Shown: positions 26,003 to 34,798 of the stretch, in pieces
Layout: every line of letters begins with the position of its first letter
Position numbering within the stretch: position 1 is the stretch's first letter
Assembly: GCF_001187435.1 (NCBI RefSeq)
Contig: NZ_LFXA01000001.1
Location: 62,001-126,000, forward strand
Reading direction: 5' to 3'
Source: Streptomyces caatingaensis
GTDB lineage: Bacteria > Actinomycetota > Actinomycetes > Streptomycetales > Streptomycetaceae
Length of the DNA stretch: 64,000 nucleotides
Made by a program: the position numbers and the translations under genes
The notes under the pieces: generated by a model
Seen by the model: the letters and a program-made list of their open reading frames with translations, nothing else
Told to the model about the DNA's origin: nothing
The model's database searches: none

Positions 26003-27348
26003 GACGCCCTCCCCGTGGCGGGCCCCTCCGGGCCCCTCGGACCCCCGTCGCCGGGACCGCCCGCGGCCCGGCCCTCCGTGTCGCGGCTGCCCGTGGCGGG
26101 CCTCCGCATGCCGGGGCCGCCCGCGGCGGGCGCCTCCAGCACCAGCACCGCCGCCGCGGCCTCCTCGAAGCCCAGGAAGCCGCCGCCGTTCTCCGCGAGC
26201 CCGACGCGGGCGCCGGGCACCTGCCGGGGGCCCGCCTCCCCGCGCAGCTGGGTGACCAGCTCGTGGACCTGCCCGAGGCCGGTGGCGCCGACGGGGTGGC
26301 CGTTGGACTCCAGCCCGCCCGAGGTGTTGACCGGCAGCCGGCCGCCGAGGGCCGTCTCGCCGCGCTCGGCGGCGACGGCGCCCTCACCGGGCGGGACGAG
26401 GCCGAGCGCCTCGGCCTGGAGCACCTCGCCGACCGCCGTGGCGTCGTGGACCTCGGCGACCGAGACGTCCACCGGCCCGAGCCCGGCCCGCTCGTAGGCG
26501 AGCGCGGAGGCGCGCCGGGTGATCCCGCGCTCCGGCTCGTCGAGCGTGCGCCCGGTGCCGGAGACGACGACGTCCGCCCGCAGCCGGACGGCCCGGCGCG
26601 CCCCCAGCCGGCGGACGGCGGCGGCGGAGCAGACGAGGACGGCGGCGGCGCCGTCGCCGATGGGCGCGCACATCGGGACGGTGAGCGGCGCGGCGACCTC
26701 CCGCGCGGCCAGCACCTCGTCGACGGTGAGCGCGTCGCGCCGCGCGGCCAGCGGGTTGAGCGCGCCGTGCCGCCGGTTCTTGGCGGTGACGGCGGCCAAC
26801 GCCCGCGGCGTACAGGCGGGATGGCGGCGGCGGTGGTCGGCGGCGAGCGCCGCGTAGACGTCCATGAAGACCGACCGGCGTCCCGGCGGCGCCTCGTCCG
26901 CCCCGGCGGCCTCGCGCAGCGCCTTGAGCCCCTCCTGCCACCGGGCGACGTCCAGGCCGCCGTGGAAGGCGGCGGTGAGCCGTTCCTCGTCGGCGCCGTA
27001 CATCTTCTCGGCGCCGACGGCGAGCGCGACGTCCATGTCGCCGGCCCGCACCGCCGTGGCCGCCAGGTGCAGCGCGGTGGCGCCGCTCGCGCAGGCGTTC
27101 TCGACGTTGACGACGGGGACGCCCTCGACGCCGGCGTCCCGCAGGGCGGCCTGCCCGCGGACCAGGTGCTGGCCCTCCAGCGCGCCCTGGGTGGCGTTGG
27201 CGAAGAACACCCCGTCCACGCCCGCGAGTTCGCATCCGGCGTCGGCGAGGGCGCGCGCGAGGGCCTCCCCCGCCAGCGCGCCGACGGTCAGGCCGGGAAA
27301 CCTGCCGTAGGCGGTGCGGCCCACGCCGAGCACGTACACAGGGCTCAT
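25999..27348 (-). CDS. Thiolase-family acyltransferase (lipid-transfer/SCP-x type)
   Basis: The 449-residue protein carries the thiolase nucleophile in NVENACASGATAL (near 82-94) and the NTSGGLESNGHPVGATGLGQ region with the base histidine near 365, in the form seen in SCP-x-like thiolases. These cleave branched or side-chain beta-ketoacyl-CoA. The terminal cysteine motif is replaced by LAENGGGF, also usual for that branch. A disordered Gly/Pro/Arg tail (after about 410) is unusual. It overlaps the FAH-family gene upstream (TGATG) and the ligase downstream (ATGA). Confidence 0.82.
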   Translation of the reverse strand: MSPVYVLGVGRTAYGRFPGLTVGALAGEALARALADAGCELAGVDGVFFANATQGALEGQHLVRGQAALRDAGVEGVPVVNVENACASGATALHLAATAVRAGDMDVALAVGAEKMYGADEERLTAAFHGGLDVARWQEGLKALREAAGADEAPPGRRSVFMDVYAALAADHRRRHPACTPRALAAVTAKNRRHGALNPLAARRDALTVDEVLAAREVAAPLTVPMCAPIGDGAAAVLVCSAAAVRRLGARRAVRLRADVVVSGTGRTLDEPERGITRRASALAYERAGLGPVDVSVAEVHDATAVGEVLQAEALGLVPPGEGAVAAERGETALGGRLPVNTSGGLESNGHPVGATGLGQVHELVTQLRGEAGPRQVPGARVGLAENGGGFLGFEEAAAAVLVLEAPAAGGPGMRRPATGSRDTEGRAAGGPGDGGPRGPEGPATGRAS

Positions 27349-28325
27349 CAGGGGATCCTGACGGTGTTGCGGAGGACGCCGATCCGCTCGATCTCCAGCT
27401 CGACGACGTCCCCGTCCGCGAGCCGGCGGCCGAGGTCGAGCGCCGTACCGGACGGCACGGTCCCGGAGCCGAGGACCTCCCCGGCGTGGACCGCCCGGTC
27501 CCGGCTCAGGTGCACGATCGCGTCCTCGAAGCTGTGCTCCATGCCGTCGGTCGTGCCGCGCGACCACTCCTCGCCGTTGACCCGGGCGGTCATGGTGAGG
27601 GAGTACGGGTCGGTCAGCTCGTCGCGGGTGACGACGCAGGGCCCGAGGGTGTTGGAGCCGGCGAAGTCCTTTCCCTCGCAGGGCCCGACGCCGGCCCGCA
27701 TCAGGACGGCCTGGAGGTCGCGCGCGGACCAGTCGTTGAAGACCGTGTAGCCGAAGACGTACGCGGGGGCCTCGGCCGGCTTCACGTCCCGGCCGGTGCG
27801 GCCCACCACCGCCGCGAACTCCAGTTCGAAGTCCAGCTCCTTCGACCCGGTGGGCGCCACGACGTCGTCGTCGGGCCCGCCGACGGAGAGGTGGTCGGCG
27901 GTGTAGTACATGACGCGCTCACGGAAGAGCGGGTTCAGATCGAACGTCCCGCCGGCCATCAGCCGCTCGAACTCGGCGGCGGGATCCGCGGCCCCGGCGG
28001 CCTGCCGCCGGGCCATCTCGCGCAGCCCGCTCTCCAGGTGGGCGATGAACAGCCCGCAGTCGCGCAGCCGCGGCGGACGCGGCAGCGGCGCCAGCAGCCG
28101 GACGTCGTCCCGGGCGAGCACGGCCGCGCCCGGCCGCCGGGCGACGAGCTCCCGCGCCCGGTCCAGCCCGGCGTCCCCGGACTCGATCAGGGCCTGGAGG
28201 GAGCCGAGGGCCGCGTCGTCCGGAGCGGCGGCGGTCAGGTCGAGGACGGCGGCGTCCCCGTCCAGCAGTGCTCCGAGCCGCGGCCGGTCCCGTCGGCTCC
28301 GCTTCTCGAAGGTGATCAGGCGCAT
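27348..28325 (-). CDS. Fumarylacetoacetate hydrolase-family protein
   Basis: A 325-residue FAH-fold enzyme. Conserved metal-ligand segments are visible: ELDFELEFAAVVG (Glu pair, about 178-190), YTVFNDWSARDLQ (Asp, about 208-220) and the GSGTVPSG loop near 293. Members hydrolyse C-C bonds of acylpyruvates or hydrate and decarboxylate catechol meta-cleavage products. It is the promoter-proximal gene of the four-gene cassette and is divergent from a TetR gene. The N-terminal MRLITFEKR start has an acceptable ribosome site (GGGAGTTG). Confidence 0.85.
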   Translation of the reverse strand: MRLITFEKRSRRDRPRLGALLDGDAAVLDLTAAAPDDAALGSLQALIESGDAGLDRARELVARRPGAAVLARDDVRLLAPLPRPPRLRDCGLFIAHLESGLREMARRQAAGAADPAAEFERLMAGGTFDLNPLFRERVMYYTADHLSVGGPDDDVVAPTGSKELDFELEFAAVVGRTGRDVKPAEAPAYVFGYTVFNDWSARDLQAVLMRAGVGPCEGKDFAGSNTLGPCVVTRDELTDPYSLTMTARVNGEEWSRGTTDGMEHSFEDAIVHLSRDRAVHAGEVLGSGTVPSGTALDLGRRLADGDVVELEIERIGVLRNTVRIP

Positions 28326-28475
28326 GGACAACTCCCGTCGTGCGCGGGTCTGTTGAGTACACCGGGCTGCGGGCGGAGGAGAGAGCGACGAGGGAAGGGG
28401 GCCACCGCTTCCGCAGGGCAGGACGCGCCGATGCCAGGACTTCCAAGGCGTACGGCTCGGCTTACCGGCGATAAC

Positions 28476-28490
28476 TGGACGTTGGTCCAA
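28476..28490. promoter_or_regulatory. Candidate TetR operator between the divergent genes
   Basis: TGGAC-gttg-GTCCA (28476-28489) overlaps TTGGTCCAA (28482-28490), giving nested inverted repeats in the 275-bp divergent region between the FAH-led cassette and its TetR gene. It is the only clear palindrome in this gap. Confidence 0.45.
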
Positions 28491-28600
28491 TCGTTGAACG
28501 CCCGGCACAGGCCGTCAAGTGGTATGCACCTATTGATGTACGGGACTCCGCTTGCCGCCGCGGCCTTCGCCCGCCCGGCGGCCCGTGGAACAATCGCGCC

Positions 28601-29179
28601 ATGGCCGGACGTCGCGAGGAATCAGCACGGGAGAGCCGCCGCCGGCTGCTGGAGGCGGCCACGGAGCTGGTCGCCGAGGGCGGGCCGCGGGCCGCGTCGG
28701 TCCAGGCGGTGGCCGGCCGGGCGGGCATCAGCCGCGGTTCGGTCGCCTGGCACTTCGGCTCCAAGGAGGGCCTGATCGCCGAGGTGATCGGGCACGCCTT
28801 CCGCACCGCCGAGCGGATGTACCGCGAGCGGCTGCCGGAGACCGGCCCGCTCTCCTTCGGCGCCCTGGTGGACGCGCACCTGGCGGTGGTGGACGCGCCC
28901 TGCGGGCGGGTGTTCGCCACGGTCCTGCCGGAGGTGATGGGCGCCCCGGGCCCGCTGCGGGACGCCTATGTGCACGGCTACGAGCACACCCACCGCGTCT
29001 GGATCGCCTACCTGGAGCGGATCGCCCCGCGCACCCCCGGGCTGCCCGACGCCAAGAGCCTGGCGGCCGTCGTCTTCGGCAGCGGGGTCGGGGTGAACAC
29101 CCTGCACGGCCTCGACGGCCTGGTGGACCGGGCGGAGGCGTTCGCCGCCCTCAAGGCCCTGGTGGAGCCCCCGCGCTGA
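28601..29179 (+). CDS. TetR-family regulator divergent to the catabolic cassette
   Basis: A 192-residue TetR protein with a standard N-terminal HTH (residues 12-60; VQAVAGRAGISRGSVAWHF helix region) and a helical ligand domain (VDAHLAVVDAPCGRVFATVLPEV). Divergent orientation to the FAH/thiolase/ligase/cyclase genes makes it their likely repressor, with a pathway acyl-CoA or acid as ligand; this is inference. ATG 28601 begins MAGRREESARESRRR, a typical basic leader. A tRNA gene follows on the opposite strand. Confidence 0.9.
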   Translation: MAGRREESARESRRRLLEAATELVAEGGPRAASVQAVAGRAGISRGSVAWHFGSKEGLIAEVIGHAFRTAERMYRERLPETGPLSFGALVDAHLAVVDAPCGRVFATVLPEVMGAPGPLRDAYVHGYEHTHRVWIAYLERIAPRTPGLPDAKSLAAVVFGSGVGVNTLHGLDGLVDRAEAFAALKALVEPPR

Positions 29180-29296
29180 CGGGAGCCCCGGCGCCGGGGC
29201 CCGCCCCGTCCGGGCACGCGCCCGCCCCCACGGCCCGGAGCCCGTCCGGCCGTGAAGCGAACGCCCGCCCGCGGGCGAACGGTGAACGTGCATATG

Positions 29297-29379
29297 TGCC
29301 CGGAGCCGGACTCGAACCGGCACGGCCCGAAGGGCCAGCGAGGTTTAAGCTCGCCGTGTCTGCATTCCACCATCCGGGC
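29297..29379 (-). tRNA. bldA: tRNA-Leu, anticodon UAA (reads UUA; bldA-type)
   Basis: The minus strand folds as a class II tRNA of 83 bases. The acceptor stem GCCCGGA pairs with TCCGGGC and is followed by discriminator A. The anticodon stem GCGAG/CTCGC holds the loop CTTAAAC, giving anticodon TAA at 29345-29347. A long variable arm (GGCCCTTCGGGCC) and the T-arm GCCGG-TTCGAGT-CCGGC follow. CCA is not encoded. In Streptomyces this tRNA is the developmental regulator bldA, needed for rare TTA codons. The location beside an FtsX-type ABC gene pair fits what I recall of the S. coelicolor locus. Confidence 0.95.
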
Positions 29380-29439
29380 GGGCCCTCGGGCCGCACGTGC
29401 GGGGACGCGCGCGCGGGTTCCCTCGAGGAGAACAGGATG

Positions 29440-29445
29440 AGCCTA
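29440..29445 (-). promoter_or_regulatory. Candidate -10 box of the tRNA gene
   Basis: On the minus strand TAGGCT, a very good Streptomyces -10 hexamer, lies 61 bases before the tRNA 5' end and would start a leader of about 54 bases. No matching -35 box is evident (only GTTTGG-like sequence). Confidence 0.4.
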
Positions 29446-29613
29446 TCCGGGTGGCGCCCCCCAAACAGCGGAACACTGACCAGAGGTTGTCTTATTTTAT
29501 GGGCAACTGAGCGCTCATCAGTGCGGAACGGACCCCTTCGGCACATGCCAGAGGCCGATCCCCCCTCCTCACCGCCCCTCCCGGCCCCCTTCCGGGAATT
29601 GTCGCAATCTCGA

Positions 29614-29632
29614 CCTCCCCCGGCGGGGGAGG
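29614..29632. terminator. Hairpin in the 29380-29807 gap
   Basis: CCTCCCCC-ggc-GGGGGAGG is a perfect 8-bp stem with a 3-base loop, about 175 bp before the ABC ATPase start. It may be an attenuator for the ABC operon or insulate the tRNA promoter. The rest of this 428-bp gap has lower GC and mixed codon-position composition; I see no credible gene in it. Confidence 0.4.
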
Positions 29633-29807
29633 CCCTCCTACCCGAGGATGACGGCACCCCCCGGCCGTACCTCTGGAGTCTGTCCCGAGAACGGGAACCA
29701 GGGCTGATCCCGGACCGGCACATGGACAGGACGATGGAAACACCGTCCCGGTTCCGGCCGGCCGGCCACCGACCCGATCAGCGCGTCCCGATCAAGGAGT
29801 ACAGCCC

Positions 29808-30590
29808 GTGACCACCAGCCCCTACGGCGCCCCGACCGCCGTCCGCACCGCGGCCCCCGCGGCCGTCGCGACGGACCTGACCAAGGTCTACGGCCAGGGC
29901 GAGACCCAGGTGGTCGCCCTGGACTCCGTGTCCGTGGAGTTCCGCCGCGCCGAGTTCACCGCGATCATGGGCCCCTCCGGCTCCGGCAAGTCCACGCTGA
30001 TGCACTGCATGGCCGGCCTCGACAGCGTCTCCGGCGGCTCGGCCCGCATCGGCGACGTGGAGCTGACCGCGCTCAACGACAAGAAGCTCACCCAGCTCCG
30101 CCGGGACAAGATCGGCTTCATCTTCCAGGCGTTCAACCTGCTCCCGACGCTCAACGCCCTGGAGAACATCACCCTCCCCATGGACATCGCCGGCCGCAAG
30201 CCCGACCGGCAGTGGCTGGACCAGGTCGTGGAGACCGTCGGCCTCTCCGGCCGGCTCAAGCACCGCCCCAACCAGCTCTCCGGCGGCCAGCAGCAGCGCG
30301 TCGCCGTGGCCCGCGCCCTCGCCGGCCGCCCCGAGATCATGTTCGCCGACGAGCCCACCGGCAACCTCGACTCCCGCTCCGGCGCCGAGGTCCTCGGCTT
30401 CCTGCGCAACTCCGTCCGCGAGCTCGGCCAGACCGTCGTCATGGTCACCCACGACCCGGTGGCCGCCTCCTACGCGGGCCGCGTGATCTTCCTCGCCGAC
30501 GGCCGGATCGTCGACGAGATGTACGAACCGACCGCCGACGCCGTCCTCGACCGCATGAAGGCGTTCGACGCCAAGGGCCGCACGAGCTGA
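29808..30590 (+). CDS. ABC transporter ATP-binding protein (MacB/LolD type)
   Basis: A 260-residue ATPase. Walker A is GPSGSGKST (55-63), the Q-loop is FIFQAFNL, the signature LSGGQQQRVAVARAL, Walker B MFADEPTGNLDS and the switch His lies in VTHDP. The sequence class is the LolD/MacB/FtsE group that works with FtsX-fold permeases in mechanotransmission rather than transport across the bilayer. The GTG at 29808 follows AAGGAG. The permease gene begins 35 bp later, so the two form an operon. Its substrate in Streptomyces is not established. Confidence 0.95.
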   Translation: MTTSPYGAPTAVRTAAPAAVATDLTKVYGQGETQVVALDSVSVEFRRAEFTAIMGPSGSGKSTLMHCMAGLDSVSGGSARIGDVELTALNDKKLTQLRRDKIGFIFQAFNLLPTLNALENITLPMDIAGRKPDRQWLDQVVETVGLSGRLKHRPNQLSGGQQQRVAVARALAGRPEIMFADEPTGNLDSRSGAEVLGFLRNSVRELGQTVVMVTHDPVAASYAGRVIFLADGRIVDEMYEPTADAVLDRMKAFDAKGRTS

Positions 30591-30625
30591 CCACGACCGC
30601 ACACGACTCCCAGGACACCTGACCG

Positions 30626-33145
30626 ATGTTCCGCACCGCCTTGCGCAACGTCCTCGCGCACAAGGCCCGGCTGCTGATGACCGTCCTCGCCGTGATGCTC
30701 GGCGTGGCCTTCGTCTCCGGCACCCTGGTCTTCACCTCCACCCTCTCCGAGGCCCAGCAGAGGAGCTCCGAGAAGGGCTTCACCGGCGTCGACGTCGCCG
30801 TCCAGCCGCACCGGGCCGACCGCGACTCCGGCACCCCCGGCCCCGCCCCCCGCCTCCGGCAGGACCTGCTCGACAAGGCCGCCGCGCTGCCGGGCGTCGC
30901 CTCCGCCACCGGCTCGGTGGGCGGCTTCGCCGCCGTCGCCGACAAGAAGGGCGAGCTGGCCGGCTCCGGCTTCACCTCCGCCGGCGCCAACTACTACCCG
31001 GGCAAGGACGGCAAGGACGCCCGCTACCCGCTGGTCTCCGGCCGCGCCCCGCAGCGCGCGGGCGAGTTCGCCCTCGACGAGCACACCGCCGCCAAGACCG
31101 GCTACAAGGTCGGCGACACCGTCCGCGTCTCCGTCCGCGGCCCCGTCCTGGAGCAGAAGCTCACCGGCGTCTTCACGACCGACGACGGCAACGTCGCCGC
31201 CGGCGGCAGCCTCGCCCTCTTCGACACCCGCACCGCGCAGAAGCTCTACGCCAAGCCCGGCCAGTTCGACGAGATCACCCTCAAGGCCGCCCCCGGCACC
31301 TCCCAGACCGCCCTCAAGTCCGCGGTGGAGAAGATCCTCCCGCGCGACACCGAGGCCGTCACCGGCCAGAAGCTCGCCGACGACCAGGCCCGCCTGATCT
31401 CCGAGGGCAACTCGGGCATGCGGACGATCCTGCTGGTCTTCGCCGGCATATCCCTCTTCGTCGGCATCTTCATCATCGCCAACACCTTCACCATGCTGGT
31501 CGCCCAGCGCACCAAGGAACTGGCCCTGCTGCGCGCCATCGGCGCCAGCCGCCGCCAGGTCACGCGCTCCGTCCTCGTCGAGGCGTTCCTCGTCGGCCTC
31601 GTCGCCGCCGTCACCGGCCTCGTCGCGGGCATCGGCATCGGCGCCGGCCTCCGCTCCCTGGTCTCCTCCATGGGCGGCGCCGTGCCCGACGGGCCGCTGG
31701 TGGTCCCGGTGAGCGCGGTGATCTCCTCCCTCGCCGTCGGCATCCTGGTGACCATGCTCGCCGCCTGGCTGCCCGCCCGCCGGGCCGCCAAGATCCCGCC
31801 GGTCGCCGCCATGAACAGCGTGCACGCCGTGGCCACCCCCAAGTCCCTGGTCGTCCGCAACACCATCGGCGCCCTGCTCGCCGCCGCCGGCGCCGGGATC
31901 GCCATGGCCGCCACCGACGAGTCCGGCCTCGGCCTGGGCGCGGGCCTGCTGGTCATCGGCGTGTTCGTGCTGACCCCGCTGCTGTCCCGGCCGCTGATCG
32001 CCGCCGCGGGGCCCGTGCTGCGCCCGTTCGGCATGTCCGGCAAGCTCGCCCGGCAGAACGCCGTCCGCAACCCGCGCCGCACCGCCGCGACCGCCTCCGC
32101 GCTGATGATCGGCCTCACCCTGATCACCGGCCTCACCGTGATCGCCGGCAGCGTCCAGAAGGCCATCGACAAGATGGCCACGGACTCGATCAAGGCCGAC
32201 TTCGTCGTGGTCAACGCGAGCATGACCCCGCTCTCCCCCGAGGTCGCCAAGAAGCTCGCCAAGGACCCGTCCGTCACCGCCAGCAGCCCGCTGCGCCAGG
32301 GCGAGGCCCGGATCGGCTCCGGCACCGAGTTCCTCACCGGCGTCAACGGCGGCGCGATCGGCGACCTGGTCGACCTCGACTTCACCGCCGGCTCGATCGC
32401 CGGCCTGACCGGGAACAAGGTCGTCGTCGACGCCGACACGGCCAAGCAGCACGGCTGGCGGGCCGGTTCCTCCTTCACCGCCACCTACGAGGACGGCAAG
32501 AAGGGGAAGCTGACGGTCTCCGGCGTCTACAAGGGCAACGACATGCTCAAGGGGATCATGGTGGACAACGCCACCCTGACCCCGCACCTCACGGACTACT
32601 CCGACCAGCAGGTGATGGTCAAGACCACGTCCGGCGACGGTGACAAGGCCAAGGACACCCTGCGCAAGGCCCTCGGCAACAACCCGGCCCTCCAGATCCA
32701 GAGCAAGCAGGACATCTCCAACGAGATCGCCAAGGTCATCAACCTGCTGCTGAACATGCTCTACGGGCTGCTGGCCATGGCCGTGATCGTCGCGGTGCTG
32801 GGCGTCGTCAACACCCTGGCGATGTCGGTCTTCGAGCGCCAGCAGGAGATCGGCATGCTGCGGGCCATCGGCCTGGACCGCCGCGGGATCAAGCGGATGG
32901 TCCGCCTGGAGTCGCTGATCATCTCGCTCTTCGGCGGGGTGCTCGGCATCGGCCTCGGCGTCTTCTTCGGCTGGGCCGCCGGCTCCCAGATCGGCGAGAA
33001 GATGGCCACCTACGAACTGGTCCTCCCCTGGGGCAGGTTGGGCGTCTTCCTGCTGCTGGCCGCCGCGGTCGGCACGCTGGCCGCCCTGTGGCCCGCCCGC
33101 CGGGCCGCCCGGATGAACATGCTCAGCGCCATCAAGGCCGACTGA
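30626..33145 (+). CDS. FtsX-fold ABC transporter permease
   Basis: This 839-residue permease has an N-terminal helix (about 15-38), a large extracytoplasmic MacB-type domain (about 40-250), a first FtsX domain with three helices (about 265-390), a central pair of helices (about 410-450), a second periplasmic domain (about 500-690) and a second FtsX domain (about 710-835) ending WPARRAARMNMLSAIKAD. The duplicated FtsX architecture is that of DUF214-type exporters of lipoproteins, peptides or antibiotics. It is paired with the ATPase before it and followed by a strong terminator. Confidence 0.94.
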   Translation: MFRTALRNVLAHKARLLMTVLAVMLGVAFVSGTLVFTSTLSEAQQRSSEKGFTGVDVAVQPHRADRDSGTPGPAPRLRQDLLDKAAALPGVASATGSVGGFAAVADKKGELAGSGFTSAGANYYPGKDGKDARYPLVSGRAPQRAGEFALDEHTAAKTGYKVGDTVRVSVRGPVLEQKLTGVFTTDDGNVAAGGSLALFDTRTAQKLYAKPGQFDEITLKAAPGTSQTALKSAVEKILPRDTEAVTGQKLADDQARLISEGNSGMRTILLVFAGISLFVGIFIIANTFTMLVAQRTKELALLRAIGASRRQVTRSVLVEAFLVGLVAAVTGLVAGIGIGAGLRSLVSSMGGAVPDGPLVVPVSAVISSLAVGILVTMLAAWLPARRAAKIPPVAAMNSVHAVATPKSLVVRNTIGALLAAAGAGIAMAATDESGLGLGAGLLVIGVFVLTPLLSRPLIAAAGPVLRPFGMSGKLARQNAVRNPRRTAATASALMIGLTLITGLTVIAGSVQKAIDKMATDSIKADFVVVNASMTPLSPEVAKKLAKDPSVTASSPLRQGEARIGSGTEFLTGVNGGAIGDLVDLDFTAGSIAGLTGNKVVVDADTAKQHGWRAGSSFTATYEDGKKGKLTVSGVYKGNDMLKGIMVDNATLTPHLTDYSDQQVMVKTTSGDGDKAKDTLRKALGNNPALQIQSKQDISNEIAKVINLLLNMLYGLLAMAVIVAVLGVVNTLAMSVFERQQEIGMLRAIGLDRRGIKRMVRLESLIISLFGGVLGIGLGVFFGWAAGSQIGEKMATYELVLPWGRLGVFLLLAAAVGTLAALWPARRAARMNMLSAIKAD

Positions 33146-33176
33146 GCGACGCCCGCACGACGAGCCGTACGACGAC

Positions 33177-33204
33177 GAGGGGCCCGGCAACCGCCGGGCC
33201 CCTC
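33177..33204. terminator. Bidirectional terminator
   Basis: GAGGGGCCCGGC (33177-33188) and GCCGGGCCCCTC (33193-33204) form a perfect 12-bp stem with loop AACC between the convergent permease and cyclopropane synthase genes. Confidence 0.85.
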
Positions 33205-33226
33205 GCGCGCGTTGGCGGGCGCGCGG

Positions 33227-34537
33227 TCAGGAGCGCCACTCCCGGGTGCGCAACGGCAGCCCGGGATCACCGGATCCGGGCGTACGGACCGCGAGCACCT
33301 GGTTGACGCCGATGCGGTTGCGCTCGAAGGACAGCGCCGACGCCGCCATGTAGAGCCGCCACACCCGGGCCCGGCCCGGGGAGGTCAGCCGCACGCACGC
33401 GTCCCAGTTCTCCTCCAGGTTGGCCACCCAGCGGCGCAGGGTCAGCGCGTAGTGCTCGCGCAGCGCCTCCACGTCGCGGACCTCGAACCCGGCCTCCTCC
33501 AGCTGGGCCACCGTCCGCCCCACGGGGGCGAGTTCGCCGTCGGGGAAGACGTAGCGGTCGATGAACTCGTCCACCCGGTAGCCCTCCTCGTCCTTCAGCG
33601 GCCGCCGGGCGATCTGGTGGTTGAGCAGCCGGCCGCCGGGCTTCAGCAGGGCGTACAGGTCGGCGGCGTACTCGGCGTAGCGGGCGCGGCCGACGTGCTC
33701 GGCCATGCCGATGGAGGAGATCGCGTCGAAGGGCCCGTCGGAGATCTCGCGGTAGTCCTGGACGCGGATCTCCACCCGGTCCGTGAGCCCCGCCTCGGCG
33801 ACGCGCTTGCGGGCGTAGGCCGCCTGCTCCTCGGAGAGCGTGATGCCGACGGCGCTCACCCCGTACTCACGGGCGGCGTGCAGGGCCATCGAGCCCCAGC
33901 CGCAGCCGACGTCGAGCAGGCGCGTGCCCTCCGCCAGGCCGAGCTTGCGGCAGACCAGGTCGAGCTTGGCGCGCTGGGCGTCCTCCAGGGTGCCGCCGGG
34001 CTCCCAGTAGGCGCAGGAGTAGACCATGGACGGGCCGAGGACCTTCTCGTAGAAGGCGTTGCCGACGTCGTAGTGGTGGCTGATGGCCTGCCGGTCGCGG
34101 CGCAGCGTGTGCAGCGGGCCGGAGGTGCCGCGGGCCTCCTCGGCGGGCGGGGCGGGCGGCGCCCAGGGGGCGGCGAGCCTGAGGAGCTCCCCGGCGGCGG
34201 CGCGCAGCCCCGGGTCGCGCACGGCGGCCAGGAGGGCGGCGGGGCCGGAGCGGCGGGGTGCGTCCTCGCCGCGCTCCCAGACCGACTCGGCGAGCAGGTC
34301 CAGGGCGTGGTAGAGGTCGCCCTCGACGTCGAGGTCCCCGGCCACCCAGGCGCGGGCCAGGCCGAGTTCGCCCGGCTTCCACAGCAGCCGGCGCAGGGCG
34401 CGGCGGTTGCGGACGACGAGCACGGGGGCGCCGGGCGGCCCCGCCTCGCTGCGGTCCCACGCGCGCAGCCGGACCGGGAGCGGTGCCCCCAGTGCCTGTT
34501 CGGCGAGAGCGGCGAGCCGTCGGGCGGCCTGGGCCAT
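33227..34537 (-). CDS. Cyclopropane-fatty-acyl-phospholipid synthase family methyltransferase
   Basis: A 436-residue CFA synthase-like enzyme that transfers a methylene or methyl group from SAM to lipid acyl chains at the membrane. The SAM motif is LLDVGCGWGSMALHAA (about 204-219). The substrate-side segments HYDVGNAFYEKVLGPSMVYSC are split around residue 160, and AEHVGRARYAEY and the EFIDRYVFPDGEL region are characteristic. GGAGG stands 8 bases before ATG 34537, which I prefer over GTG 34546 that lies within the ribosome site. It is isolated between two operons. Confidence 0.9.
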   Translation of the reverse strand: MAQAARRLAALAEQALGAPLPVRLRAWDRSEAGPPGAPVLVVRNRRALRRLLWKPGELGLARAWVAGDLDVEGDLYHALDLLAESVWERGEDAPRRSGPAALLAAVRDPGLRAAAGELLRLAAPWAPPAPPAEEARGTSGPLHTLRRDRQAISHHYDVGNAFYEKVLGPSMVYSCAYWEPGGTLEDAQRAKLDLVCRKLGLAEGTRLLDVGCGWGSMALHAAREYGVSAVGITLSEEQAAYARKRVAEAGLTDRVEIRVQDYREISDGPFDAISSIGMAEHVGRARYAEYAADLYALLKPGGRLLNHQIARRPLKDEEGYRVDEFIDRYVFPDGELAPVGRTVAQLEEAGFEVRDVEALREHYALTLRRWVANLEENWDACVRLTSPGRARVWRLYMAASALSFERNRIGVNQVLAVRTPGSGDPGLPLRTREWRS

Positions 34538-34568
34538 GTCGCACACCTCCGTGAAGAAGGGTCAGGTT

Positions 34569-34591
34569 TTTAGGTTCATCTGCCACCTAAA
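34569..34591. promoter_or_regulatory. Inverted repeat upstream of the cyclopropane synthase gene
   Basis: TTTAGGT (34569-34575) and ACCTAAA (34585-34591) are a perfect 7-bp inverted repeat with a 9-bp spacer, 32-54 bp upstream of the start codon in an unusually AT-rich patch. This is an operator-like site; no regulator is suggested by the sequence. Confidence 0.45.
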
Positions 34592-34798
34592 CACCTGGGG
34601 GGCGTGCTGTAGTCCTTCCCGGCCGGAGTTGGTCAGCTCCACGGGAGGGACGGGAATTCGCCGCCTCGGAGGAGCGCCGGGGAGGCGCCGGAGGAGCGCG
34701 GGAAGCGCCGGGGGAACGGGCGCGGACACGCCGGAGGGCGCCCACCCCACGGATTGGTGGACGCCCTCTCACTGGCCGGCGGTCGCGCCGACGGGATG

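Noticed and set aside
29437..29811. A 124-codon plus-strand frame with GAGGAG before its ATG, overlapping the ABC ATPase start as GTGA and containing a TTA codon
   Set aside because: Third codon positions are only about 70% G/C against about 90% or more in real neighbours, rare codons (AGA, CTT, ATT, TTA, CTA) cluster, and no domain is visible. It was therefore not used as a second TTA gene.
30470..33190. A 906-codon open frame opposite the ABC permease
   Set aside because: Composition is Gly/Val/Asp/His-rich without domains, and the plus strand encodes a complete FtsX-fold permease.
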